A DNA stretch of 64,000 bases from Azospirillum thiophilum. GTDB taxonomy: Bacteria; Pseudomonadota; Alphaproteobacteria; Azospirillales; Azospirillaceae. The stretch lies in assembly GCF_001305595.1 (NCBI RefSeq), contig NZ_CP012404.1:310001-374000 (forward strand), written 5' to 3'. Below the pieces are notes generated by a model. The model ran no database searches. It worked only from the letters and a program-made list of their open reading frames with translations, and was not told the origin of the DNA. Of the stretch, positions 18,070-27,427 are shown piece by piece (position 1 is the first letter of the stretch; every line of letters begins with the position of its first letter). A program made the translations under genes and the position numbers.

Positions 18070-19644
18070 CTACAAACATTTCTCTTTCGCCCAGAGCGTT
18101 CTGGCTTGATCGTGTTTCGATCTGACATCCTTCAGCAAGCTGCAGGCTTCGGTTCGTTCCGTTCCTGTTTTCGCTGGCTTGTACTGTATCAGGAACTTGG
18201 CGAGGTTATATTTGGCATCCGCTCCGCCGCCGCGCGCCGCCTCCCGGAACCAGACCTCCGCCATGAGCAGATTGGGGGGCACCCCAATGCCAAGGACATT
18301 CATGATCCCAAGCGTGTCGATGGCCAGGGTGTCGCCCTTTGCCGCGGCGGCGGCGATAACCGCCAATGTCTGGTTGGGAGACAGTGTCTGGTTGGGAGAC
18401 AGTGCCTCTTCGCCTTGACGTTTCAAGAACTCCTCGACCGCGCGCCTGTCCAACATCTTATCGTCCTTGCTGGGCAGGCCGGTAACGGTCTCCAGGGCGG
18501 TTTTGACGGAGTGCACCGGCAATTCCCTGATCTTTTCGAGAGCCGCTCTGCTCAGCTCGGTCGTATCGATAATGGTGGCGCTTGCAATGGGCGCGGTGCG
18601 ATCAGGCAATTTGCCGCCGGCGACTGCGGCCTCGCGCACATGGCGGCTGAACGGGAAGCGAAAGATGAAGTCCCTATAGGCCGCGGCCGTATTGGAGGTT
18701 TGCGCCGCTGTCCATTCCCGTTCCTCCTCATCCGATGGAAACAGTGAAAAATGTTCCAGAAGCGAAACCGATCCGTAGATAACCGGAAGTTGCGTTCCGG
18801 GCAGCCCATGCTCATCGATGCGCCTGCTGACGTCGATCTCGGTTTTCCTGACCGCTTCAAGAAGATTCATTCCCTTGATTTGCAGGGCCTTTAGAAACGC
18901 TCCCGTCCACCATGTGTGTGTGTCGGTTGAATTGCCCGCCTTGGCTTTGTACAGCTCTTGGGTCGCATAAAGCTCGATGATCTTGGCCCCGACATTCTCA
19001 CCGGGCATCACTGGAGTGGGATGCCCGAGCGTGGCCGTCAGGCTGTTGGACGACGCCTGCGCCACTGGGATCGAGGATGGCGCCTTGTCCCGGCAACCGT
19101 CGACCATCACGATGCTGGTCCTGCTGCTAAGCTTTTCGCCCCGCAGAGTGACGATGAGATCGTCAAAATCGTAGGCTGTCTCTGGAAAGCCCGCCGTCCC
19201 ATCGACCGGGGCCAGCAGCATGCCGCGCTGCGTCCGGCCGAACGCCTCGGAATGCCCTGAATAATAGACGATTGTCAGACGATTCCCGATGCCCCGATTT
19301 AGGAGGGTTGTCAGCCGACCTCCATTTCCCATTTTGGAATCGCCGAGCAACGCCTTAAGATCCTGCAATGTCAGATTGTTATAGTGCTGGACGCAAAATT
19401 TTGCATCTTTAAACAATTTTGCCATGTCGACGCCGTTTTGGGACACGGTGTCTTCGACAATCTTCTTGAATATTTCTTTTGAGTACCAGCCGCTTTTGTC
19501 CGGATAGCGGTAGTTGGTGATGATAACGGCGAGGTTGGGCGAGTCCGCCGGGCAGTCGGGGACAGCAGTCAGAGCCGCCGCGGATTTGGCGGACAGCAAG
19601 GTTGCGGCGGCGGCAAGCAGCAAGAAAGTCCAGGGTCTCTTCAT
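18070..19644 (-). CDS. Exported caspase-like (peptidase C14) protein with Sel1-type repeats
   Basis: A 524-residue protein. Residues 1-25 are a signal peptide (MKRPWTFLLLAAAATLLSA). Residues about 35-260 form a caspase-fold domain: strand LAVIITNYRYP, catalytic His131 in IVYYSGHSEAF, and catalytic Cys184 in IVMVDGCRDK, followed by a late segment WWTGAFLKALQ as in metacaspase-like domains. The C-terminus (about 430-515) has Sel1/TPR-like features, GDTLAIDTLGIMNVLGIGV and AEVWFREAARGGGADAKYNLA. It should act in the periplasm or outside. It is the last gene of the long minus-strand block, 32 bp after the OmpA-like gene. The ribosome site before the ATG at 19644 is weak. Specificity is unknown. 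Confidence 0.85.
   Translation of the reverse strand: MKRPWTFLLLAAAATLLSAKSAAALTAVPDCPADSPNLAVIITNYRYPDKSGWYSKEIFKKIVEDTVSQNGVDMAKLFKDAKFCVQHYNNLTLQDLKALLGDSKMGNGGRLTTLLNRGIGNRLTIVYYSGHSEAFGRTQRGMLLAPVDGTAGFPETAYDFDDLIVTLRGEKLSSRTSIVMVDGCRDKAPSSIPVAQASSNSLTATLGHPTPVMPGENVGAKIIELYATQELYKAKAGNSTDTHTWWTGAFLKALQIKGMNLLEAVRKTEIDVSRRIDEHGLPGTQLPVIYGSVSLLEHFSLFPSDEEEREWTAAQTSNTAAAYRDFIFRFPFSRHVREAAVAGGKLPDRTAPIASATIIDTTELSRAALEKIRELPVHSVKTALETVTGLPSKDDKMLDRRAVEEFLKRQGEEALSPNQTLSPNQTLAVIAAAAAKGDTLAIDTLGIMNVLGIGVPPNLLMAEVWFREAARGGGADAKYNLAKFLIQYKPAKTGTERTEACSLLKDVRSKHDQARTLWAKEKCL
18368..18403. repeat. Two perfect 18-bp direct repeats inside the caspase-like gene
   Basis: The 18-base unit GTCTGGTTGGGAGACAGT occurs twice in tandem and encodes LSPNQT twice in the linker between the caspase and Sel1 parts. 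It keeps the reading frame, so slippage here would change linker length by six residues without breaking the gene. Confidence 0.9.
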
Positions 19645-19676
19645 CGGGCGGCACCTAGGAAATCAGGACGATGCTT

Positions 19677-21533
19677 TCACAGGGCGGTGGCCCGCTGAAC
19701 CTTGACCGTGCAGCGGGTGACCACCAGGGTCGGTTCCACAGGCGAAGCCGGCTCCCGCTGGACGGGAGGAGGAAGGGGCTGGGTCGCGGAGGCGGGTGGC
19801 GCCGCGGATTCCGGCGGACCCGGCGGCGGCGTGAGGGGCGGCGTGAGGGGCGGTTGGACCAGCGCTGCCGTTTCGCCGGCCTGCGGCTTGTCCATCGCAA
19901 GACTGTTGCCGCTCCTCTCGATGACCGCCACCGGATTGATCGGGCCGGGCTGGGCCAAATCCGCGCGACCGAGCGTCGCCAGACTAGGCCGCCCGATCCG
20001 GTCCAGGGGCAGGGGGCCGCTGGCGGCAATCAATTCGATTTCCGTCAGGTTGTCATTGTCGAGCTGGAAGAACTCCCCGGCCGTACGCGGAAGCCACCCA
20101 TTGCTTTGCACCAACTCCCCTGCCCCGGCGGAAGGCATGCCGCCCATGGCGGCAAGATCGCGGTTCTTGACGGTCTGGGCGCCACTGCCGGCGGTCCTGT
20201 CGCGGACATAGATGTGGGTGAGGTTTGGCGCCAGATCGGCGCGAAACCGGATCCGCAGACCGGCCTCGGCTGGAATGAAGTAGCCCGCGCTCTCAATCTG
20301 CAGGCCGAGTGAGGCCAGGGACGGCCCTAATGTGGGTTGGAGATGGTCGCCCGCCTGCACGGACGGATGCAGGTCGGCAAGCTTCACCGGGGTAACCGAA
20401 CGGCCCTGACGCGCACCCAATTCCGGACTGTAGGCCGCGACCTCCCAGGGACAGGCCCTGGTCGGGTGGGCGCCTGCCGATTCCGTCGGGATGAAATCGA
20501 CGATGCGATTGCGGGGATCGGCTTTCGGTTTGTTGTGCGGGTACGGGATGCCGGCGGTCCCGACGCCCTCGGCGGTTAGGCGGCTGGGGGCGGTGGCCTG
20601 TTTGTTCAACCAATCCCTGACCGCATCGGCGCGTTGCTGGGAAAGGGCCAGATTGCCGCTTTGGCAGCGGGCTGGCGACAATCCCCCGCAGGATTCATCG
20701 GATCGGCCGACCACCGTGAAACGGCGATCGGGATACTGTGCCATGATCCGCTGCATCTGTGTCAGAATCGCGGTGTTGGCGTCCACCTCTTTCTTGCGCT
20801 TCGAACCACCTGAGTCGAGCAGGAGCCGGCTGGAGTTCAGCGCGAAAGTGATCTGGTAGGAGCGCACCGGCGGCAGAGGAGCGACGACCGCCCCGACCGT
20901 CGCATTGCAACCGTTCTGGCCTGGACCGCCGAGCCAGCTCGGCAGGCGATGGCCGGCTGCCGGATCGCTATCGCCCCTTCTCCCTTGCGGCGGCCTGCCC
21001 GCCTGCAGGTCGGCGAGCGCCGCGCCATCGGTGGGCCCGCACCACTGGCCGGGCAGGGCGGTGCGCGCCTTTGCCAAAAGCGCGGCTGAATCGTCGAGCC
21101 GGCCCATTCGGGACAGAAGATAACCGCGGGCGAGAAGCGTGAGGTCGGGGGCACTGCGCGGATGGAAGTTTTCGAGAATCTGCGTTGCCGTGGCCCATTC
21201 GGTGTTCTGGGCGCGGGCAATGGCAACGGCGATTGTCAATTCATCGGCCGCGGCGTCGCGATCCGCCGGGCCGACGGAATCCAGGAGTCGAGCAGCGGCC
21301 GAAAAATGGTCGATGGCAATGGCGGGAGCATCGCCAACAACAGCGGTCACACCTTGCTGAAGCTGCCAGCAGAAGTTGCGCAGGCCGGAATCCCTGATCT
21401 CCTGGTTTTCCTTCCACATCGGGCAGGCCCCGGATGGACCGAGGGCCTGCGCCGGCGGCGCCCAGACGGCTCCGGCAGCCACAGCGCAGAGAATCGCCGA
21501 CAACCGGATTTTCATGCCATGATCGGGCATCAT
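19677..21533 (-). CDS. Exported OmpA-like-domain protein with proline-rich tail
   Basis: A 618-residue exported protein. The signal peptide ends near APPAQA (residue 30). Residues about 70-170 are helical and may be TPR-like (ILENFHPRSAPDLTLLARGY). Residues about 225-349 resemble an OmpA/MotB peptidoglycan-binding domain: SYQITFALNSSRLLLD, FTVVGRSDE, LALSQQRADAVRDWL and NRIVDFIP. A later part (about 390-520: IRFRADLAPNLTHIYVRD, FFQLDNDNLTEIELIAASG) resembles DUF4384, often found with caspase domains, though I hold this loosely. A Pro-rich stretch follows. The start at 21533 overlaps the upstream stop (ATGA); the Met at 21515 is an alternative. Probably anchors or senses peptidoglycan for this cluster. 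Confidence 0.75.
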   Translation of the reverse strand: MMPDHGMKIRLSAILCAVAAGAVWAPPAQALGPSGACPMWKENQEIRDSGLRNFCWQLQQGVTAVVGDAPAIAIDHFSAAARLLDSVGPADRDAAADELTIAVAIARAQNTEWATATQILENFHPRSAPDLTLLARGYLLSRMGRLDDSAALLAKARTALPGQWCGPTDGAALADLQAGRPPQGRRGDSDPAAGHRLPSWLGGPGQNGCNATVGAVVAPLPPVRSYQITFALNSSRLLLDSGGSKRKKEVDANTAILTQMQRIMAQYPDRRFTVVGRSDESCGGLSPARCQSGNLALSQQRADAVRDWLNKQATAPSRLTAEGVGTAGIPYPHNKPKADPRNRIVDFIPTESAGAHPTRACPWEVAAYSPELGARQGRSVTPVKLADLHPSVQAGDHLQPTLGPSLASLGLQIESAGYFIPAEAGLRIRFRADLAPNLTHIYVRDRTAGSGAQTVKNRDLAAMGGMPSAGAGELVQSNGWLPRTAGEFFQLDNDNLTEIELIAASGPLPLDRIGRPSLATLGRADLAQPGPINPVAVIERSGNSLAMDKPQAGETAALVQPPLTPPLTPPPGPPESAAPPASATQPLPPPVQREPASPVEPTLVVTRCTVKVQRATAL

Positions 21534-23014
21534 CCCTTCTCCACCGTCTGGAAGGTGCATATATACCGCATCCTACCGGAAAAGCGACGTTCAAGAAAGT
21601 GAACAGCTCCCTTGAGGTTGCTTGTCTTGAACGCCTCTTCAATCTCTCTCGTCAGCGTGTCGCCCTCGGGCCGTTCCCAGCGCTGGCCGATTGCGAACAT
21701 GGTCAATGTATCGCCGGCCTGTCCGTCCAGTTTGACCCGACTGGACCAGACCTCGCCTGGCGCCGTTCCAAACCATGCGGGCATTCCCGGCTCCGGCTGG
21801 TCGAAAAAGACCCTGAATGAACGATTCTCATCGGGCGCGCCATATTGCAGCGTCACCAATGCCGGGTGGTAGCCCAGCGCCGGAAGCCCGAAGCCGCTTC
21901 GGCCGGCCCGCCAAATCAGATCGTCGATCCAGTTTCCGGCGAGTCTGACATAGGTGGCGTATCCGTGGCGTACCGGGACGGTCGATGGCTGGCCTTCCTG
22001 GCAGAAGGGCTGCGGTTCAACATATTTCTGGTTGTCGACGAACGTGACGTAATGGAAAGGGGACTGCAGGCTCAGCGGCTTGCCGTCCTGATCCGGCATG
22101 GTCAGCGCGACGGGGGCGATGTCGATCACGGCATCCCGCTGGCGGATGTACAGGCCGCCGGCCAACGCCGACACGGCCGCAAGGGCGAGTATCCAGCGGC
22201 CGACATGCAACAGCCTTCCCGCCCGTCCCCACAAATCGAGGATGAGCCGGTCCGCCTTCAAGGGACGGGCGTCATGGCCGATTTGCAGCGCGTCAGCCGC
22301 CTGCTGGACATGGGACACCGCCATCGGGACCAGCCCGCGGTTCTGCAATGCTCCGACCAGTTCCTGCGAAACCTCGCCCAGCCTGTCGCATTCCGCGGGA
22401 TAGAAGACATGGGTTCCTTGGGGGAATGGTTTGCCTGTATCTGCCGCCACGCAGATCGCCTTCAGCTTCGGTTCTATGCCGCCGACATGCTCCACCGTGA
22501 AGTGGGGACCGATCTGCCCGGTCGCGACGATGGTGTCCTCCTTCCGGCCGGTGCTGCCGACGGCGAGCAGACCGAGCGTCAGCGCGAGTTCCGCGCTTCT
22601 ATCCCCCTGTACATTCTGGACCTGCGACGCGCCGGCTGCGGTGATGCGCAGCATCCGCTGGAAGGAAATCAAACCGAACCATTGGGCCGGCGTCCGGCCG
22701 GGGCTTATCGTGCGCTGCCAGCCGCCGGTGGCGCGGCTCAACCGGCTCAGGTTCACCGCCCGGCGCAATGCCTCGTCGAATGTCTTGGCGCCGAAAGCCT
22801 GATGCCATTTCGTCTGGATATCGGTGCACAGCGTCCGGCCGTTGAAGATCTCGACCGGATGCGGCGGCCGGTCCACCGGCAGCGCGAACTCGACCGCAAC
22901 CAGATGCCCGGTCTGCGTGAGGTCGAGGGCGTTGCACAGCGGGATGTGAATCCGCCAGGCGGCTTCGTCCGTGGTCGCGCCGGCGGAACGGGTGGACAAC
23001 GAGGGGCCGGTCAT
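21530..23014 (-). CDS. Membrane-anchored Lon-like (S16) domain protein
   Basis: A 494-residue protein without signal peptide. Residues about 110-245 resemble the proteolytic domain of Lon: GDRSAELALTLGLLA corresponds to the catalytic-serine segment (Ser140), TIVATGQIGP to the conserved TGE strand, and VEHVGGIEPKLKAICVA to the catalytic-lysine helix (Lys183, in place of Lon's GGLKEKL). No AAA+ domain is present. A membrane helix at about 272-290 (GRWILALAAVSALAGGLYI) is followed by some 200 residues, presumably periplasmic, of unknown fold. AAAGGGGAGAT precedes the ATG, which overlaps the upstream stop (ATGA). The residue before the serine is Arg rather than Pro, so activity is uncertain. Confidence 0.68.
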   Translation of the reverse strand: MTGPSLSTRSAGATTDEAAWRIHIPLCNALDLTQTGHLVAVEFALPVDRPPHPVEIFNGRTLCTDIQTKWHQAFGAKTFDEALRRAVNLSRLSRATGGWQRTISPGRTPAQWFGLISFQRMLRITAAGASQVQNVQGDRSAELALTLGLLAVGSTGRKEDTIVATGQIGPHFTVEHVGGIEPKLKAICVAADTGKPFPQGTHVFYPAECDRLGEVSQELVGALQNRGLVPMAVSHVQQAADALQIGHDARPLKADRLILDLWGRAGRLLHVGRWILALAAVSALAGGLYIRQRDAVIDIAPVALTMPDQDGKPLSLQSPFHYVTFVDNQKYVEPQPFCQEGQPSTVPVRHGYATYVRLAGNWIDDLIWRAGRSGFGLPALGYHPALVTLQYGAPDENRSFRVFFDQPEPGMPAWFGTAPGEVWSSRVKLDGQAGDTLTMFAIGQRWERPEGDTLTREIEEAFKTSNLKGAVHFLERRFSGRMRYICTFQTVEKG

Positions 23015-23631
23015 GCATCTCCCCTTTCCCGTGGTTCGATGGCAAAGCTGTGCAGGGCGCGCCTGATCGACGGATCGTCCGGCAGCCTCACGACAGCGGA
23101 ACCGGCACGGTCGAAGGAGAGGTCTTCGATCACGATATTGCCAAGCCCGTCGTTCAGCGAACGATCGCCGAGAACCAGGAGAAGGTCGGTACGCATCGAA
23201 TAGAAGGCGGTTGCCCGCTTGCCCTGGACGAAGACGCCATAATCGGCGGCGAGGTCGAGTACCAGATCCTCTCCCTCCTCGGTCACGCGCAGTTCGAGGT
23301 CGCCGGACGCCGAGCGAACCGGCTCGGCGGACAGCGGCACTTCGCCGTCCTTGCCCGCGCTCAAGGCCCACAGCGGCGGCGGCGAAGCGGACACCGTTGT
23401 GCCGATGCCGCCGCCATGCTCCGCCCGGTAATCGACGATGTTGCGGAAAAGGCGCGTCGCGGGGAGAGGTCGTGGTTCCTGAAGCGCCTTCTCGATACGG
23501 GCGCTGCGTTCCGATGGCGTTTCGCCGGGACGGCTTTCGGCGATCCGATCCAGGCGGGCGTTCCATGCGGCACCGGGGTCCGCCGAGGCACGGCTTCCAC
23601 GCAACAGCGCTTCAAAGACTTTTCTGAGCAT
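23011..23631 (-). CDS. Unknown protein (206 aa) of the kinase/FHA block
   Basis: No family recognised. Begins MLRKVFEALLRGSRASADPG; the first 70 residues are charged and helical (RSARIEKALQEPRPLPATRL). Residues about 95-190 are beta-rich with short strands (LELRVTEEGEDLVLDLAADY, VFVQGKRATAFYSM, LLLVLGDRSL, NIVIEDLSF), which could be a divergent FHA-like sandwich, but no conserved S-R-H motif is seen. No signal peptide or membrane helix, so cytoplasmic. The start overlaps the upstream stop by one base (TGATG) and its stop overlaps the Lon-like gene, so translation is coupled on both sides. Confidence 0.8.
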   Translation of the reverse strand: MLRKVFEALLRGSRASADPGAAWNARLDRIAESRPGETPSERSARIEKALQEPRPLPATRLFRNIVDYRAEHGGGIGTTVSASPPPLWALSAGKDGEVPLSAEPVRSASGDLELRVTEEGEDLVLDLAADYGVFVQGKRATAFYSMRTDLLLVLGDRSLNDGLGNIVIEDLSFDRAGSAVVRLPDDPSIRRALHSFAIEPRERGDA

Positions 23632-25454
23632 CACAGTGTCTCCATCGGGGATGGGCCGGGGCTGGCGCCGCGCTTGGACCATGGAACATGCCATTCCGGG
23701 TCGGGCGATTTGCGCAGCCGACGCCAGAAGAAGTCGTACACCTCCAGCCGTTCGGCATCGCTGGCGGCGCTCAGCCAGGAGAAGGGTATACGGGAGGCCA
23801 GCGCCTTTTGCAGTCTTGCGGCGGCGAGATGACCATAGGTGCCGGGAACCGCGTCCTGACGGAAACGGTCCGCGGCGTCCGCGGGGTGGCTGTACCAAGT
23901 AAGGGTCTGGAAATATTTGTCCGGCCATTCCGAGCTTTGCCAAACATTGACGTCGTCCGTCATCAGATGTTCCAGGACCCATTTCAGGACCAGCGGACGC
24001 TTGTCCGGCGGGAAGACGCCATAGGGGAAGACGGTGACCCCGGTAAACGGCGCATGGCGTGCGGCTGCTTCGGGCAGGGCATCCAGATCGTCGCTTTCCA
24101 TGGTCTGCCAGATGATGTCCACCGCGTCGGCCTCTCGGGCGAGCAGCCCGCCTTTGAGCATGGCGAGCAGTGCGGCGTGGTCGGTCGCGTCGGGCGGCAA
24201 CTGCGGCGGCGCCATGACGGTTTCCCTCGGCTGGATCCCCGCGAGGAACCGGCCTTCGGGCGTCTGCGTGAAATCGTAGAAGCTGCGGTAACCGGCCACG
24301 GCCTTGCGGGTGCCGGTCTCCGCCCCGTAAAGCTGCCTCCAGGCGATCTCCAGGTCGGTTCGTCCCGGCGGGTAGGACGCTTTCCGCCCTTCGGATTCGG
24401 CATTGCGGACCGTCTGCTTGTAGAGAGCGGTTATGGTCTTCAGCCGAGGGGCGCTGATCGCCTTCCGATTTTCCTCCAACCCGGCGATCAAGGACAGCGG
24501 CAGGCCGGACTGCGCCCAGCGCAGATAGCTGTGCGCAAGCTCCTTCACGAAATCGAGGAAGCAGGTATAGACCTCTGTCGGCACGAAGGCCTTGCCTTCG
24601 CCGCGGGGCAGGGCGACCGGGTCGATGAACAGCGGCAGGCATTGCAACACCTGCGGCAGCGACATTTCCTCCGGAACCGGAATCACGGAATTGCCGACCT
24701 GGATGTGCAGGGAACCGCATCGGCTGCGCAGATTTTGCGCTTTGCTGTAGCGCTGGAACCGTCCGCCTTCCGCATGGAAGAGATCCCTGATGGCCGTCAG
24801 GCTCCTGAGGAGTTCCGGATCGTTCTCCTGGATCCTGTCGGTGATCGTATGATGACGGAACGGTCGGACGGTCACCAGTTCCACGTCGCGGCGATAGCAG
24901 CGCAGAAAGGCGAACAGCAGCCGGTGGGCCGAGGTGTAGCTCCGCCGCGCGGGATGCTTGTTGGACGGCAGGTGGGTGGAGGAGATCGTAAGGCGCCGTC
25001 CGATCTGCTGGGCGAAATGTTCGGCCTCGGCATGCCCGCCATCTGATATCCCCCAATCGGTCATGCGCTGGTAGTCGATCCGATCGGACGGATAGTTGCG
25101 CTCCGCCGCCTCCTTCAGGAAACGGCGGCGTGCCCGGATGAAAGCGGGTACGATGTGGAACTTGAGTTCCGGATAGATGATCTTCGGGGCGGCGTAATTC
25201 TCGTTCGCGGCAATCAGCGTGTCAGTGTAATGGGTGGTGAGGAAGAGAACGACGTAGCGCTCGAGCAGGATGGCGAACTCGGTATCCTTAGGCATCTTCG
25301 GCGCTTTGCCGTCGACGGGATGGATCAGCGTGCGTGCGATCAGATCCTTGAACAACGTCCAGCCGAAAGCGTTCAGGGTGTTCACCATCGTCATACCCGT
25401 CGCGATCCGCGTTCTCTTGGATCGTCTTTTGCCCGTCGCCGAGTGCTTTTCCAT
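23631..25454 (-). CDS. Unknown 607-aa soluble protein of the kinase/FHA block
   Basis: No family recognised. The start at 25454 is chosen because AAAGGAG lies about 9 bases upstream; earlier in-frame Met codons would translate Arg/Pro-rich non-coding-like sequence. The first 20 residues are very basic (EKHSATGKRRSKRTRIATG). The body is a mixed helical protein rich in aromatic residues, with FAILLERYVVLFLTTHYTD and SAHRLLFAFLRCYRRDVEL as the more hydrophobic stretches, neither convincingly a membrane helix. Its size and tight coupling to the next gene suggest a core structural or scaffolding component, which is inference. A 222-bp gap separates it from the FHA gene upstream, so it may have its own promoter. 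Confidence 0.8.
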   Translation of the reverse strand: MEKHSATGKRRSKRTRIATGMTMVNTLNAFGWTLFKDLIARTLIHPVDGKAPKMPKDTEFAILLERYVVLFLTTHYTDTLIAANENYAAPKIIYPELKFHIVPAFIRARRRFLKEAAERNYPSDRIDYQRMTDWGISDGGHAEAEHFAQQIGRRLTISSTHLPSNKHPARRSYTSAHRLLFAFLRCYRRDVELVTVRPFRHHTITDRIQENDPELLRSLTAIRDLFHAEGGRFQRYSKAQNLRSRCGSLHIQVGNSVIPVPEEMSLPQVLQCLPLFIDPVALPRGEGKAFVPTEVYTCFLDFVKELAHSYLRWAQSGLPLSLIAGLEENRKAISAPRLKTITALYKQTVRNAESEGRKASYPPGRTDLEIAWRQLYGAETGTRKAVAGYRSFYDFTQTPEGRFLAGIQPRETVMAPPQLPPDATDHAALLAMLKGGLLAREADAVDIIWQTMESDDLDALPEAAARHAPFTGVTVFPYGVFPPDKRPLVLKWVLEHLMTDDVNVWQSSEWPDKYFQTLTWYSHPADAADRFRQDAVPGTYGHLAAARLQKALASRIPFSWLSAASDAERLEVYDFFWRRLRKSPDPEWHVPWSKRGASPGPSPMETL

Positions 25455-25676
25455 GCGTCCGTCTCCTTTCGAAGGTCGCCGGCGAACAGACCGTTCCACC
25501 GTTGGTCGATATTTCGGGACAAACCGACGGCGCCCCGGATGGCGCGATGGTCGGGGGATGTTCCACCCTGCTTCCCGGTATTTGCAGTGCCGCATGATCT
25601 GGAACTGTAATAGCGGTCTTCCGTTCGCGGAAAGGGGGAATTTCCCGGGTTCCCGCCCCGGCATGCGCGCCGTCTG

Positions 25677-27392
25677 CTATGCGGCTTTTCGGCGGTAGGT
25701 CACCTCGAAGGACCCGACCAGGAGCGAACGGCCCTCGGTGAGCACGAGAGTCCGTGGATCGCCCGGCACGGTCAGCCGTTCGACGATCCGCTGCCCGCCG
25801 GCATCCAGCATCAAGGCCGGAGCACGGCCGAGCAGCCGGATGGCAAGCCCGTCATTGTCGGCGGCGGTCAACAGCAGATGCTTGCGGGACAGGTTCAAGG
25901 TTCCCCAGGATGTGCGGCGTCCGCCTTGTTCCACCAAGCCGCAACCGTCCAGGGACTGGAACCGCACATGCGATGCGCCGGCATCGGCCCGGTCGCCGGG
26001 GCCATGCCCCAATACGGCCGGCAGCGACGGCAGCAGGGCGGGAACCGGGCGGGGCAGGGCCAGCACGGCGGCGACCGTGTCGCCCAGTTCCGGCGGCGGC
26101 GGGCGCAGCCGTCCGGCCAAAGCACGGCGCGAGTCATCCGGATCGTCCTTGCGGATCTGCCGCCATTTCTCCCCCGGCCAACGCCACCACAGTGCGGCTC
26201 CGCTTTCGCGGAAAACCGCCAGTTCGACGGCTGTCGGCACGTTGCCACCGGCAATCGGCATCCCTGCGCCATCGAGCGCCACCTCGCATCTGGCGATGAT
26301 GCCGCGCGGGTTCAGCAGCGGCACGACCAATCCGGTCGCTTCGAGGGCTGGCGGCTGCCGGATCGGCGGCGGACTCAGCAGGATGGTGCCGGCTTCCGGC
26401 GTCGCGACGACCGGAGGAATCCGCGTGGCCCTCAATGCGGGGCCGGGCCGGCGATCAGCGGGAGCCGCAGCGATGACCGCCGCCTCCGCTGCCGCCTGGA
26501 TGTCCGTCGACGGTATCGTCCATGACAGCAGGAGGGATCGGTCGCCATCCGGCGCATCGGCGGCGGTGCAGCGCCAGACCGCCTGTCCTGGAGCGCGGCC
26601 ATCGGGCACCGCCGTGCACAGGATATGGAGGCCATCGCCGGATGCCGTCCCGGCGGCGAAGTCGATGTCGATCCACCCCCGTTCCGCCGCGGCCGGGCTG
26701 CCGTCGCCGAACCAGCGGTCGAGAACCAGCGGCGCGTGACGGGCCGAGCCGGCAAGCCGGATCCCCATTCCCCCGGATTGCGCACCAGCCGCCGGAACTG
26801 CCGGAAACGGCGGGGCTGCCGGATCATCGTACCCCTCGATCCGCAGCGGCTCTTCCGACAGCGTGACGGCGCATCCGCCCTCCGTCCGGCACCAACTGGC
26901 CGTCATCGGCAGGGAGGATGAGCCGGCGGAGACCGGAAAGGGCTGCTCTCCGCAATAGGCGAAGACCATGTCCGGAGGACCGTTGTGGCGCATGACCCGG
27001 TGATTGGGTGTGACGCCGTTCAGGAAACGATTGTGGAAGCGGCGGTCGTGGCTGTGCAGGTAGCCGATCCGGCGGATGAGCGCGTCCAGGGGCGAACCCT
27101 GTGGGCGCCGGCGGTTCCGGTCGAAGACCATAGGGGGGAAAGCCCAGAGGACGTTTGCCAGGTAGGCCGGACGGGTCGTCATGGCCCGCCCCTCCCCATC
27201 GGTGTCGAGCACCGGCCGGGGATGGGCCAGCAGCGCGCGGGCGGCCTGACGGTAGAACCGCCTTGCCAGCCGGTCGTCGATCGTCGTCTCCGGGGCAAAC
27301 GGAATAGCGAGCGAGATGAGCGAGGGCGATGCGGTCACCTGGCAGCGGGGGGCGGAAAAACTGTCGACGAGGAGGCGCAGAAATTCGAACAT
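25677..27392 (-). CDS. FHA-domain-like protein (571 aa)
   Basis: The last 110 residues look like a forkhead-associated domain, a phosphothreonine reader: LNLSRKHLLLTAADNDG gives the conserved S-R-x-H, and LVLTEGRSLLVGSFEVTYR the closing strands (normally L-x-x-GD-x-I-x-hG). The N-terminus (MFEFLRLLVDSFSAPRCQ) and the arginine-rich region ANVLWAFPPMVFDRNRRR are not recognised; the middle has several beta segments ending near a Pro-rich stretch. No signal peptide, so probably cytoplasmic and able to meet the kinase. AAAGGAA precedes the ATG. It starts 35 bp after the other FHA gene. FHA-plus-kinase pairing implies phospho-dependent binding. Confidence 0.7.
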   Translation of the reverse strand: MFEFLRLLVDSFSAPRCQVTASPSLISLAIPFAPETTIDDRLARRFYRQAARALLAHPRPVLDTDGEGRAMTTRPAYLANVLWAFPPMVFDRNRRRPQGSPLDALIRRIGYLHSHDRRFHNRFLNGVTPNHRVMRHNGPPDMVFAYCGEQPFPVSAGSSSLPMTASWCRTEGGCAVTLSEEPLRIEGYDDPAAPPFPAVPAAGAQSGGMGIRLAGSARHAPLVLDRWFGDGSPAAAERGWIDIDFAAGTASGDGLHILCTAVPDGRAPGQAVWRCTAADAPDGDRSLLLSWTIPSTDIQAAAEAAVIAAAPADRRPGPALRATRIPPVVATPEAGTILLSPPPIRQPPALEATGLVVPLLNPRGIIARCEVALDGAGMPIAGGNVPTAVELAVFRESGAALWWRWPGEKWRQIRKDDPDDSRRALAGRLRPPPPELGDTVAAVLALPRPVPALLPSLPAVLGHGPGDRADAGASHVRFQSLDGCGLVEQGGRRTSWGTLNLSRKHLLLTAADNDGLAIRLLGRAPALMLDAGGQRIVERLTVPGDPRTLVLTEGRSLLVGSFEVTYRRKAA

Positions 27393-27427
27393 GGGCGTTC
27401 CTTTGTGAAGGGGAGCGGCGCCGGACG

